NCBI RefSeq assembly: GCF_004000805.1
Contig: NZ_BILY01000001.1
Location: 186,001 to 250,000, forward strand
Direction of reading: 5' to 3'
Origin: Paenibacillus glycanilyticus NBRC 16618
GTDB taxonomy: Bacteria; Bacillota; Bacilli; Paenibacillales; Paenibacillaceae
DNA: 64,000 nt
Shown here: positions 34,694-44,348 of the stretch, piece by piece
How positions within the stretch are numbered: position 1 is the first letter of the stretch
How the letters are laid out: every line of letters begins with the position of its first letter
The notes under the pieces: model-generated
The model's database searches: none
Told to the model about the DNA's origin: nothing
Seen by the model: the letters and a program-made list of their open reading frames with translations, nothing else
Made by a program: the position numbers and the translations under genes

Positions 34694-36337
34694 TCAAGTC
34701 TGGGTGAGAGCGTCCCGATATTCCTGCGGCGTCATGCCGGTAGCTTTCTTGAAAAATCTCGTAAAGGAATGTGCCGCTTCGTAGCCTACCTCAACAGCGA
34801 CCTCGCGCACCTTGAGCTCATCCTCCTTAAGCAGCTCCTTGGCTCTCCTAACCCGGCAATTATCGATGTATTCGGATAAATTGACGCCGCATTCCAGCTT
34901 GAAAAATCGAGATAGGTAAGAAGGATTGAAATAATTGATCTCGGCTAGCCGGACAAGCGACAAATCCTCGTTTAAATGCTCATTGATATACTGACAAATT
35001 TTATCAATGACGGTAGCCGCATTTTCTTTATTTTCCGGACTTTTCACCTTAAACAGCTGATCCGTTACCTGCCTTAAATATCGAACGGCTTCTTGCATGG
35101 AGGAATGCTCATCCAGACGCATCAGCTTGCAATAATCGCTAAACTCGCCGCAAAGCCCCGCGCGGTTAATATGCGCATACAGAATAAGAGCAATCGAATA
35201 GTAGATTTCAATCTTTCTATTAACAGAACTATTCGCGTGGAGCATCGCCAAGCTTAATTCCTCGAAGATTTCGTCGAATTTCTCGGGTTTGCCCGCATCC
35301 AGGAACGCTGCCAGCATTTCGGCTTTCGGGGCTACCAGTCCTTCTTCTTTCCTGTGCAGCTCGTGCGGCTCTTCAAGCTGTTCGCCACGGTCAGTCACAA
35401 TAATCGTCATGCCTTCTCCGCCGATTCTCATGAGCTGCAGCTGGCGAAGCCGATCATATTGCCGGTTTATGGCTTCCCATCCGCAGGAGCTACCGCTTAT
35501 CGAGAAAGCTATGGGCAAACGCAGGGATTGCAGGCAAGTCTCCTGAATTAATTCCAATGTACCTTCCAGGTAGCGAACCAAATGGTTATAAAACTTCTCT
35601 TCCTCATGCTCGGAGGGCTGCAGCAGCCATAAGAGATCCCCTTGCTTGTCTACAATCCCGATTTGTCTCGTTTTCTCGGACAAATAAGAATTGCACACCA
35701 TTCGCGCCTTTGTAAGAAGTCCGCTTCTTTCAATATAAGAGGCACCCTCCGGATACGATAAATGCCCCATGACAAGGAGTACGGGAGAAGCCGGATTCAG
35801 GCCAATGTTCATTTTATGAAACTCATCGGTCAGCCTGTCCTTGTCCAGACTATGCCCATGGCTTTCCTGGAGCAAATGCCGAATGTAATCCCCTTGTGCC
35901 ATCTGCTCAAGCGTATAAAGCAGCTCGCGGGATTGCTCAAGCATTTGGCTCATCTGATTCTCGTGCTCGATCTCCTGCATCACTTCCTGAACGGTTGCCG
36001 TAACCTTGTCATAACCTTCTGTCTTCAGCAAATAACGGACCTTCGGCATCTGTATGGCTTTGTACGCGTAATCAAATTCACTAAAACCCGTCAGGAAGAT
36101 GACCTTGCATCTTGGCCAAAAGGCTTGAATCTCCTCCGACAGCTCGAGACCGTTCATGCCCGGCATGCTGATATCGGTCAATACGATATCAATCCTCGTC
36201 CGCGACATCCAATGCAAGGCCTCCTTCGCAGAGTAGGCCTTGCAGACATCCAGCTTCTCCGGCATAAGCCGATGGAACACCTCATATAGCGAGTCTGTAA
36301 TAATGTCTTCATCATCAACAATCAGCAATCTATACAA
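34694..36337 (-). CDS. YesN-type response regulator, AraC output
   Basis: A 547-residue response regulator. The receiver domain (1-120) has the acidic pair VDDE, phospho-acceptor Asp55 (LTDISMPGM) and the usual Thr in FLTGFSEFDY; the conserved Lys appears in YLLKTE. A long middle region (130-440) precedes the AraC double helix-turn-helix (about 445-545; DLSLVRLAEINYFNPSYLSRFFK, KVREVAVEVGYEAAHSFTRFFK). TTG at 36337 is chosen because GAGGGGG lies nine bases upstream and the product then starts MYRLLIVDDE. It overlaps the kinase gene by eight bases and should receive phosphate from it. Confidence 0.9.
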   Translation of the reverse strand: MYRLLIVDDEDIITDSLYEVFHRLMPEKLDVCKAYSAKEALHWMSRTRIDIVLTDISMPGMNGLELSEEIQAFWPRCKVIFLTGFSEFDYAYKAIQMPKVRYLLKTEGYDKVTATVQEVMQEIEHENQMSQMLEQSRELLYTLEQMAQGDYIRHLLQESHGHSLDKDRLTDEFHKMNIGLNPASPVLLVMGHLSYPEGASYIERSGLLTKARMVCNSYLSEKTRQIGIVDKQGDLLWLLQPSEHEEEKFYNHLVRYLEGTLELIQETCLQSLRLPIAFSISGSSCGWEAINRQYDRLRQLQLMRIGGEGMTIIVTDRGEQLEEPHELHRKEEGLVAPKAEMLAAFLDAGKPEKFDEIFEELSLAMLHANSSVNRKIEIYYSIALILYAHINRAGLCGEFSDYCKLMRLDEHSSMQEAVRYLRQVTDQLFKVKSPENKENAATVIDKICQYINEHLNEDLSLVRLAEINYFNPSYLSRFFKLECGVNLSEYIDNCRVRRAKELLKEDELKVREVAVEVGYEAAHSFTRFFKKATGMTPQEYRDALTQT

Positions 36338-38078
36338 TAACACCAGCCCCCTCAAGCTTGATTCTGATCTCTACTTTGAGGCCATTCAACTCGCTTTTGG
36401 ACAGAAACAAGCCGCTGCCCTCTCCGTAAGTCAGAACGATGCGCCGGTGGATGTTAATCATGCCGGTCATTTCGCCGGATTCCCCTTTGCTGTCCAATCT
36501 TGCTTGCAGGGCTTCAATCTGTTCGTCTGTGATCGGATGGTCGCCGTTATTTTCCACAATAATTCTCGCTTCTTCCTCATTCATGCCGAAGGAAACGCGG
36601 AGCAAGCCTTCATTGGTCATTTTCTCCAGGCTATGCTCGTAGGCATTCTCGATAATCGGCTGAATGATCAGCCTCGGCACCCGGATTCGCTCCATGCTCT
36701 CCGGCAGCTCATCGAACTCTACCTTAATTCTTCTGGAAAACCGGAGCTTCTGAATTTCGGTATACATGCCTGAATGCCGGCTTTCTTCAGCCAAGAGAAC
36801 GTTATCCTCGCCGTTGCGGGTGATGAAGCGGTAATACTCGCCAAGCATGTTCGTGAAGAGCTGAACGCGCTCCAAATCCCCCGTTTTCGCCAATGAGTTT
36901 AGAATAAAAAAGCTATTGTACAAAAAATGCGGTTTAATTTGGGATTGAAGCTGCTTAAGCTCTGCTTTCTGCATCATCATCGTTTGTTTGAAATCTTGAT
37001 CGATCAGCGTCTGCAGCTTCTTAATCATCTGGTTGAACCGGTTATACAAATAGCCGAATTCATCCTTCTTCTCATGGTCAATATGAATGTTGAGTGCACC
37101 TCCTTCCATCTTTCTGAAGCTCTGTACTAACAACAGCAATGGCTTATGAACAAACTTATACGTCGATAAGGCATAAATAACAATGGCACAGCAGGATGTC
37201 AGGGCGAAGATCCATGCCCAGTTGTTGAATCCTTTCAAAGGCTTCTTCACTACCGATTCGGGCAAATAGGTAATGACGGACAATCCCAGCGGTTCGGAAT
37301 AAGCCTTATCGAGATGATATTTTTTGTCGCCGATTTGCGTGATCAACGTATTTTCTTCGGCATGAAGAGCACCAATCACAGAGCTCTGCAAAACATCCGA
37401 GGTATCTCCATTACTAGCCAATGTATATCCCATTTTATTGGAGACAAGGAATGAGCCGCTCTCTGGATAAACGCTGATCTGCTGCAGCGATTCTCTGAGC
37501 TTATCCATATTCAGTTCAATCTGGACGATAAATACTGGATCCCCTTCCTTGCCTCCATATTTAGCAGCACTAAGGTGAAGGGAATGATCATAGAGGATGA
37601 GACGTGCTTCCTTCTTATCCACTTCATTGTGAAAATAATTGAAGCTGAGCTGATTGAAATCATCAACTCCATTGTTGGAAGAAATCGTCTTCTGAATAGT
37701 CCGCACATGAACGTAAATATCTTTTATATAAACGCTGCTATTCTTAATAGAAGTAAACCGGTGAAGCAAATAATCGATGCTGGCTTTCTTGTCAGCGTTA
37801 TCCATCAAATTCCAGGTAACCGCCAGTTTGTTCAGATCATTATCCTGCAAAATATCATACTGCTGAATTTCCAGCCATTCGATTTGATGATCCAAATCTT
37901 CCAGGTAATAAGAAAGCTGGGCAGTCGTATTTTTCGATATCTCATTACTGGCATTTGCATAACTCCAGTTGTACAGGTACACCCCCAGTAAAATAATTGG
38001 CAGGATAACAACTAAATTCGTAATAATAAGCCTGACAAATAAGGCATTTCGCCATGACTTAGCGGGCAGTCTTATCAA
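36330..38078 (-). CDS. YesM-type sensor histidine kinase
   Basis: A 582-residue kinase with two membrane helices (about 13-35 and 277-298), an extracellular sensor domain between them, a HAMP domain (about 300-355), the phospho-acceptor His in QIKPHFLYNSFF (near 375) and an ATPase domain with PLIIQPIIENAYEHS-like N box. The start is set at TTG 38078 with GGAGG seven bases upstream, inside the in-frame ATG at 38099; it overlaps the solute-binding protein gene by 20 bases. The sensor may read the bound solute-binding protein encoded just upstream. Confidence 0.9.
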   Translation of the reverse strand: MIRLPAKSWRNALFVRLIITNLVVILPIILLGVYLYNWSYANASNEISKNTTAQLSYYLEDLDHQIEWLEIQQYDILQDNDLNKLAVTWNLMDNADKKASIDYLLHRFTSIKNSSVYIKDIYVHVRTIQKTISSNNGVDDFNQLSFNYFHNEVDKKEARLILYDHSLHLSAAKYGGKEGDPVFIVQIELNMDKLRESLQQISVYPESGSFLVSNKMGYTLASNGDTSDVLQSSVIGALHAEENTLITQIGDKKYHLDKAYSEPLGLSVITYLPESVVKKPLKGFNNWAWIFALTSCCAIVIYALSTYKFVHKPLLLLVQSFRKMEGGALNIHIDHEKKDEFGYLYNRFNQMIKKLQTLIDQDFKQTMMMQKAELKQLQSQIKPHFLYNSFFILNSLAKTGDLERVQLFTNMLGEYYRFITRNGEDNVLLAEESRHSGMYTEIQKLRFSRRIKVEFDELPESMERIRVPRLIIQPIIENAYEHSLEKMTNEGLLRVSFGMNEEEARIIVENNGDHPITDEQIEALQARLDSKGESGEMTGMINIHRRIVLTYGEGSGLFLSKSELNGLKVEIRIKLEGAGVIV

Positions 38079-39771
38079 GTGAATACCTCCGTTGTTCATA
38101 CCACTGATTAACCTCGGCTGTTATTTTGTCGCCGCCCAGCTTGTACCAGTCCTGTACGAATTGGTCGAAGTCATCAATAGGTCTGCCCAAAATAATGTTG
38201 ATGTAGGTTTGATCCTGCAGATCGCTAAGGATCTGCTGCAGGTCAATCATGGTATCCGTAGGAGCGCCTACAAAACTCTCGTACAGCAGTTGATTGTTTT
38301 TCTCATATTGATCAATGATGGAAAACGCACCTGTTGGACCATACGTCTTAAACCAGCCCCAGCCTGATTCGCCAGCATCTCCCGATAGATAATGATCCAT
38401 TCTCTTCTTGATATAGATGGCCTCGTCTTTCAGATTCGCCTGATTACCGCTCTTGCGGGCTTCTTCAATCTGCCTGTAAGCCTCCAGGTTTTTTCTTGTA
38501 GGAGACGGGGTAACCGGAGACAACTGCCATACCGCGTAAGTCGTGTTGTAATACTTCTCGTATTCTGCGGTCTGCCCCCAGTTCTTCTCCAGATGCAGAT
38601 TAAAGAGCTTCACGATAGCTTCCGGATGCTCATAGCCTTTTCTGACTGCGAAAAAGGTGTTCGTATTGAATTTAAGGGGCACCTTTGGGGCATCGCCCGT
38701 TGCAGAAACAATGGGAAAAGCCTGCCAATCCGCGTCCGGATCATTGTTCCGGCTCGTTTGCACCAGAAAGGAAGCCCACTGCTCCCCGTAGATCATTCCT
38801 ATTTTCCCGGAAGTTATAAGCTTGCCCGCCTTATCCCCGTCCTTTAAAGCGAATTCAGGATCAAGCTGGCCCTGGTTGTACATATCTTGAATCACCTTCA
38901 AAGCCGTTTTTACCTCCGGCTGAATACCTCCGTACACCAGTTTTCCTTGCTGATTCTTGATCCAAATATTCGGGAAAGCGTTATAACCGGCCATAAGGTC
39001 AACAAGTCCCATAACCGGGTCACCCAAATATTTCGTTGCTGCAATCCCGAAGGTATCGTCCTGGCCGTTATTATCTGGATCTCTTTCTGTAAACGCTTTC
39101 GAAATCGCCAGTAAGTCATCCATCGTTTTCGGCGGCGACAGCCCCAGCCTCTTCAGCCAATCCGTTCTGATCCATAATACATCCGCGTCTTCAATCGAAG
39201 AGCTTGTCTGTGGAATACCCATCAGCTTGCCATCGATCGTTGCCGTTTCAAACGGGCCGTCTCCTTCTTCGCTAAGTACTTTCTTCGTAAGCGCGGAAGC
39301 ATATTGTTCATATACATCCGTCAAATCCTCGATCAAGCCGGCGTTACTCAGTTCCCTAAGCTGCTGGGCACTTACCTGCACAACATCCGGAATATGTCCC
39401 GATGCAATCGATGCGCCAAGCTTCTGACGATACAGATCCCCTTTCGCCGTCCAATCATATTTGATCTTGATTCCCAGAGTTTCCTCGGTCAGTCTTGTCC
39501 ACCGGTTATCTTCCAGCGTTTCTCCCGGCAAGTTGCTTATTAAGCCTTCTAATCCTTCACCGACTTCTCTTACAAAGGACAGCTCGATAGGCGGAGCATA
39601 ACGGCTGAGCGAACGATCTGCATTCGATGCCGGTATTGGCTTATTCGAATTCTCCTGCTCTTCCGGCGGCTTGGCGTTGTTTTCATTCTTGCATGCAGAT
39701 AAGGCTGATAGAAGCATCAGCGCAGCAAGCATAAGCTTTATCTTGTTTATCCTTGGCCTTGGTATCCGCAA
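38059..39771 (-). CDS. Orphan sugar-binding lipoprotein coupled to a YesM/YesN system
   Basis: A 570-residue solute-binding lipoprotein (LipO/YtcQ type). Lipobox LLSALSAC near residue 26, then a Pro/Glu/Asn-rich linker and the binding domain (about 55-570; LGIKIKYDWTAKGDLYRQKLGASIASG, GLSPPKTMDDLLAISKAFTERDPDNNGQDDTFG). The start is TTG at 39771 with AAGGGGA upstream. No permease genes follow; instead it overlaps the sensor kinase gene, which suggests a sensing role rather than, or besides, import. Confidence 0.88.
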   Translation of the reverse strand: MRIPRPRINKIKLMLAALMLLSALSACKNENNAKPPEEQENSNKPIPASNADRSLSRYAPPIELSFVREVGEGLEGLISNLPGETLEDNRWTRLTEETLGIKIKYDWTAKGDLYRQKLGASIASGHIPDVVQVSAQQLRELSNAGLIEDLTDVYEQYASALTKKVLSEEGDGPFETATIDGKLMGIPQTSSSIEDADVLWIRTDWLKRLGLSPPKTMDDLLAISKAFTERDPDNNGQDDTFGIAATKYLGDPVMGLVDLMAGYNAFPNIWIKNQQGKLVYGGIQPEVKTALKVIQDMYNQGQLDPEFALKDGDKAGKLITSGKIGMIYGEQWASFLVQTSRNNDPDADWQAFPIVSATGDAPKVPLKFNTNTFFAVRKGYEHPEAIVKLFNLHLEKNWGQTAEYEKYYNTTYAVWQLSPVTPSPTRKNLEAYRQIEEARKSGNQANLKDEAIYIKKRMDHYLSGDAGESGWGWFKTYGPTGAFSIIDQYEKNNQLLYESFVGAPTDTMIDLQQILSDLQDQTYINIILGRPIDDFDQFVQDWYKLGGDKITAEVNQWYEQRRYSLDKTAR

Positions 39772-39823
39772 CAGGATTTCCCCTTTTCACTCGGGCGCAG
39801 CTGCGACGAGCTGTATGTAATTC

Positions 39824-39852
39824 ATTATCTGGGCAGACACCCGATAATACAA
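39824..39852 (-). promoter_or_regulatory. Probable sigma-A promoter of the orphan-SBP operon
   Basis: On the minus strand -35 TTGTAT (39847-39852), 17-base spacer and -10 GATAAT (39824-39829), about 53 bases before the start at 39771. The GRCRGGT repeat pair of sites A-C is absent. The surrounding 301-base gap (39772-40072) also holds the cre of the GH5 gene. Confidence 0.5.
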
Positions 39853-40013
39853 TACACATCTCTTTATGTCGTTACCCGTTGTTTACTTTTTAGCATAATC
39901 CAATGTACAGGAAAGCACGAGTATCGGCAAGGCCGATTGCTCCATTATCAAACAGGCTAACCCCCATAATTAGACAGGTGTTCAACGCTCGCATCCGAAT
40001 AGTACACTCATTT

Positions 40014-40028
40014 CTGCAAGCGCATACA
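40014..40028 (+). promoter_or_regulatory. cre site upstream of the GH5 gene
   Basis: CTGCAAGCGCATACA matches WTGNAANCGNWNNCW at 14 of 15 positions. It ends 45 bases before the GH5 ATG, a usual place for CcpA repression. Confidence 0.6.
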
Positions 40029-40072
40029 ATTACAGTCCCCATGCAATCAAATTTCAAAGGAGTTGGGTATTA

Positions 40073-41778
40073 ATGAAAAAGAGCAATTCAAGCTGGATTC
40101 TGAAGCTGTTCATCCTAGTGGCGCTTATGCTAACGCCATCCTTGGTGAACAGTCATCCGGCGAAAGCGTGGTCGGGAATGACCATGTCCAAGCTTCATGT
40201 GAGCGGCAATCAGCTGGTGAACAGCAGCGGCCAGCCCGTGCTGCTGACGGATGGCATCAACCCTCCGGTTCGTATTGGACGTACCAGGACAGCAAATATT
40301 ATCTGGATCAATACGGCGGGAACAGACATGCGGCGGTTCTGGCGTATCTGAAGGACATTACGGATACTTTCACCAATACATCAAGTAAATACGGCAACAA
40401 CCACGGCTGGTATATGAACCAGGTTCGCTTGTTTATCGATCGCGAGGACATGGGCGATGTCGCGGCCGGCACATACAATTTCGCAGGACTGCAATCCGTA
40501 ACCCAGGACGTTATCATTCCGTACATCAACTATGCCAAGACCAAAGGGGTATACGTCACGCTTGGCCTTGACTTCACTATTCTTAATAACCAGGCGACAA
40601 CGCAAGCCAATCTCGATAAATTTAATCAAATCTGGGGTTATTTGTCCTCCCAAACGGCTATCAAGAGTGCGGATAACGTCATGTTCGAGCTTATCAATGA
40701 GCCTGTTCAAGCCTCCGCCAACGGCTCCTGGGGAGGCAATCCTGCACAAAGCGACTTTGTTGCCTACTGGAATTCACTCAAGACCTTCCAAAACTCCATC
40801 ATTTCCACGATCCGGAATAACGGTGCAGACAATGTGATCTGGGCGGCAGGGCTTGGCTGGGATCAATACTACCAGCTGTGCGCTTCCTATCCGCTGACGG
40901 ATCCGCTCAACAATTACGGGTATGCCGTTCATTGGTATCCGGGTTACGGCGCCCATGACGATTATGCCGCTCTTCAGCAGATCTGGGATGATACGATCAA
41001 GCCATGCGCCAACAATTACCCGATCAATATTACCGAAACGACATGGTTCAAGACGTTATCCGGCGACTCTTCTTATTGGGACCTGTTCAACGGCTCCAAT
41101 GAGGGCTTCGGCAAAAATACGAAAGCTATCTTTACGGCGGCGGGCAATGTCAGCATAGCCGTTCATATGAACGGTTTCTTGCTCGAGCCCGGCACCAGAA
41201 GCTCCTTCGCCGATCCGACGGCCGGCTTGAAGTACGACGGCAATACCGCAAGGGACGGAATGGCCCGGTTTATTTTCGAATGGTATTATGAGCGGGCGCA
41301 GCTGCATCCATGGAACGGAATCTGGAATGGCATCCAATCGGGATCGACCTACAAAATTATAAACCGGGCCTCGGGAAAAGCGCTTGAGGTACCGGGAGGC
41401 CAGAATACGAATGCCTTGCAGCTTCAGCAATATACGGATAATGGCGCTACCGCCCAACAATGGGTCATTACGGATCAAGGTACCTATAACAATTACTATA
41501 AACTTCGAAGCGTCAGCTCTTCCGACAACAAAGTCATGGATGTACGCAACGGGACAACGAACAACGGGGAAGCCATTCAGCTTATGTCCGATTACAATAA
41601 TACCGCTCAGCAGTTCCGGCTGATTAAGCTGAGCAACGGATATTGGAGCATCATTAACGTAAATAGCAACAAAGCAGTTGAGGTTGCCAATTCCTCGACA
41701 AACAACTCCGCTTTGATCCAACAGAATTTGTATCGGGGCAACCTTAATCAGCAGTGGCAACTGGTGAAAATCAACTAA
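40073..41778 (+). pseudogene. GH5 glycosidase with C-terminal CBM13, single-base frameshift
   Basis: The N terminus (ATG 40073, AGGAG upstream) encodes a signal peptide and LHVSGNQLVNSSGQPVLLT in one frame; the rest (WHQPSGSYWTYQDSKYYLDQ onward) is in another. Adding one G in ACGGATGG at 40247-40254 restores a continuous LLTGWHQPSG. The GH5 barrel then runs to about residue 430 with acid/base Glu in ELINEP and nucleophile Glu in NITETTW, followed by a ricin-type CBM13 with three QxW/QxF repeats (AQQWVI, AQQFRLI, NQQWQLV). The substrate is probably a beta-glucan or mannan. It may be a true recent inactivation or a sequencing error; the rest of the gene shows no decay. Confidence 0.85.
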
Positions 41779-41785
41779 CAAAACA

Positions 41786-41828
41786 AATGGGGCAGTCCTT
41801 TTCCAAGGTGACTGCCCCATTCATTCTT
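41786..41828 (+). terminator. Terminator of the GH5 gene
   Basis: Perfect 12-bp arms AATGGGGCAGTC (41786-41797) and complement (41810-41821), 12-base loop, then a T-rich tail, eight bases after the stop. Confidence 0.88.
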
Positions 41829-41997
41829 ACGACGTTTTATCGAAAGAGCAAGTTTTCTAATCCTCCAGATCTATAAACCTATTATTTTATTAGTAACTTC
41901 TAAAGAATGTATATTCCATTATTGGATGTTTGGAGATATCCTCTTTCATTATAGATCGTGCAGTAAGAATATGCCGTTTGAAGGGAGAGTCTATCGG

Positions 41998-42789
41998 ATG
42001 AACCATATCCATTATGTCGGAAGCGATGCTGCGCATGACAGTAATTTTGTTTTTGATATTCCTCAAGGCCATCACTGCTGGCTTCTGGTCATTACCAAGA
42101 CCCCCGCACAATTCTGGGTAAACGGAGAACTCCAAAAATACCCCTCTCAAAGCGCTGTCCTGTACCGGGCACATCAGAAAATCTATTACAAAGCTTGCGC
42201 CGATAAATATGTAAACGACTGGATCCGCTTTGAATCGGACGAACCGTACATTTCAAACCTTCCATCTGGCATTCCATTCTCGCTGGATGATCCGGATTAT
42301 TGCCACAAGTTGATCGAACTGCTTGTGATCGAGCATCATTTTAATAGAGATTACAAGAAGTCTTCCATTGATTGTTTGCTGCGAACCTTGTTCAACAAGC
42401 TATTGGAGTCCTATTGCCATGACGGCTTTACAACGCAATACTACGATCTATTACGTCTGCGTGCCGCTATTCAAAATAGCCCGGGCGATCATTGGACGGT
42501 TCCGAAAATGGCGGAATACGTCCGAATTAGCCCGGGTTATCTGCAAACCATTTACAAAAAGACTTTCGGAATATCCTGCATGGAGGATGTCATCAACTGC
42601 CGTATTCGTCTTGCCAAAGAATATTTGTTCCAAGGTTCCCGAACCATTCATGAAGTTGCCGACCGATGCGGATACCAAAACGTGGAACACTTCTGCCGGC
42701 AATTCAAACAAGTGACCGGCTTCTCGCCAAGAAATTTTCGGTTACAGGCCAGCCATTCCGAACAGGTTCGGGAACATCCGGTTATTTGA
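41998..42789 (+). CDS. AraC-family regulator
   Basis: A 263-residue regulator with an N-terminal cupin-like part (about 1-110; NFVFDIPQGHHCWLLVITKTPAQFWVNG) and C-terminal AraC double helix-turn-helix (about 160-255; WTVPKMAEYVRISPGYLQTIYKK, TIHEVADRCGYQNVEHFCRQFK). Two upstream in-frame ATGs (41926, 41971) lack ribosome sites; ATG at 41998 has GGGAGAG upstream. It is convergent with the carboxylesterase gene, overlapping its end by eight bases. Its target is unknown. Confidence 0.85.
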   Translation: MNHIHYVGSDAAHDSNFVFDIPQGHHCWLLVITKTPAQFWVNGELQKYPSQSAVLYRAHQKIYYKACADKYVNDWIRFESDEPYISNLPSGIPFSLDDPDYCHKLIELLVIEHHFNRDYKKSSIDCLLRTLFNKLLESYCHDGFTTQYYDLLRLRAAIQNSPGDHWTVPKMAEYVRISPGYLQTIYKKTFGISCMEDVINCRIRLAKEYLFQGSRTIHEVADRCGYQNVEHFCRQFKQVTGFSPRNFRLQASHSEQVREHPVI

Positions 42790-44320
42790 CCTGAATCAAT
42801 CGATTCGCTTTAAAATATTCCTCTACGAGGAACTTCATCAGGTCATTCGGCTGCTCCCTGACAAATTCGGCTGCATCCGCAAACTTCATTCCGAACGGAG
42901 CACCCGGCGTATAAGCTTCCCACTGCGGCAGTTCCTCTCCCGTTGAATCTAAGCCGTTCGGATTTCCGGTACGGATGAAGTTCGCCCAGTAGTTGCACAT
43001 TTGCCGGGCGAGATCGTAGTGTTTGCCAACGAACGGCCTCCAGCATTTGGCCAGGGTCTCGAAAAAGAACCAAAGATCGACCGAATGGAACGTTCCGGGA
43101 TTATCCCACCCCGGAATCTCGGCATCGAAATTGTAATAATACAGAGGAGTATGGCCCCCCGTTTCGGCATTTGCCTGGCCTGCAATCCGAATGGCATATT
43201 CAAGGCCGCTTACCGAAGCCTTCTTAATGACTTCTTCAAGGCTGCCTGTTGAATATTCGCATAGCTCCAGGAACGTCTTGGCGTCGTCGCCGAACAGATT
43301 GACGGCCAATTGTTGGAATTCCTCCAATGAACCCGCTTGAGGAGCACTGATAAATTCGGACGATGTATGACCGAACATAACAGGCACCTGCAATCGTTTG
43401 TTTTGAAGGAATAGCTCGAACGAGTTCCCCACGTTAAACTTATGATCTACGACGGTCCCCCAGAAAGCTTTATATTCCACTATTTTATCCCGTAAATAGA
43501 CGGCATCTAGATTTCGCGCTTCTTCAAGCGAGGTTACTCCGAGATAGTTAAAGAACTGGATGCCCTCCTGTTCGGCTTCCTCCAACGAGCGGAGAAACCT
43601 TGGCATTCCGGCGTTCGGGTATAGCGGGGCAAATAATCCGCTCTGAACAATCGCTCTCTGAAAAAGTTCGCTGTTCTGCGGTGAAGTCAGCTGGTTCATG
43701 ACGCTGCCGCCGCCAGCCGATTGTCCGCCAATCGTTATATCGTCCGGATTACCGCCGAAAGCGGCAATATTGCGCTTGACCCATCTAGTTGCGGCTTGCT
43801 GGTCAAGATGGCCGAAGTTTGCCGGCGCATCCGGCGCTTCTGCCGTAATTTCAGGATGGCACAGAAATCCGAATGCATTCAGTCTATAGCTGATGGTGAC
43901 TACAACGATCCCTCTTCGGGCGATGCGTTCTCCGTCAAATTCCATCTCGGAAGGATGACCAACCTGCAGGCCACCGCCGAAGTACCACACAAATACGGGA
44001 AGCTGTTCATCTGCTTTTTTTGCCGGGGTCCAAACGTTCAGGTACAGACAATCCTCGTTCATCGCGATATCCGGTTCCACGGCCCATTCCCGCGTATATA
44101 TATTGTTGTCATCAAGCTCCTGCCTAACCTGAAGAGGGATCGGCGCATATTCGTAAGCTTTCCGCACGCCTTCCCAATGGCTGGCGGGCTGAGGCGCACG
44201 CCAACGATTCTCTCCTACCGGCGGAGCGGCAAAAGGTATTCCTTTAAAGCTTGTGATTCGAGGATCTGCTGCCGGTAGTCCTTGCACCGTCCCGTTTTCC
44301 ACTTGTACAATTCTGAGCAT
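42782..44320 (-). CDS. Type-B carboxylesterase
   Basis: A 512-residue alpha/beta hydrolase of the carboxylesterase B family. The nucleophile Ser lies in GGQSAGGGS (near 197), the oxyanion loop in YFGGGLQVG and the family signature EDCLYLNVW near residue 90; the His lies in GTFHSVDLWF. No signal peptide. It follows the solute-binding protein gene by 28 bases and shares its operon, so it may deacylate imported oligosaccharides (acetyl or feruloyl groups); the substrate is inferred only. Confidence 0.88.
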   Translation of the reverse strand: MLRIVQVENGTVQGLPAADPRITSFKGIPFAAPPVGENRWRAPQPASHWEGVRKAYEYAPIPLQVRQELDDNNIYTREWAVEPDIAMNEDCLYLNVWTPAKKADEQLPVFVWYFGGGLQVGHPSEMEFDGERIARRGIVVVTISYRLNAFGFLCHPEITAEAPDAPANFGHLDQQAATRWVKRNIAAFGGNPDDITIGGQSAGGGSVMNQLTSPQNSELFQRAIVQSGLFAPLYPNAGMPRFLRSLEEAEQEGIQFFNYLGVTSLEEARNLDAVYLRDKIVEYKAFWGTVVDHKFNVGNSFELFLQNKRLQVPVMFGHTSSEFISAPQAGSLEEFQQLAVNLFGDDAKTFLELCEYSTGSLEEVIKKASVSGLEYAIRIAGQANAETGGHTPLYYYNFDAEIPGWDNPGTFHSVDLWFFFETLAKCWRPFVGKHYDLARQMCNYWANFIRTGNPNGLDSTGEELPQWEAYTPGAPFGMKFADAAEFVREQPNDLMKFLVEEYFKANRLIQVK

Positions 44321-44348
44321 GAATTCATTCTCCCTTCAACCAAAATAA

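Noticed and set aside
40063..40250. Upstream part of the longer GH5 reading frame as its real N terminus
   Set aside because: It has no signal peptide or ribosome site, while the other frame has both and matches the family start.
41056..41820. Minus-strand open frame of 254 codons
   Set aside because: Antisense to the GH5-CBM13 gene, whose catalytic and QxW motifs are clear.
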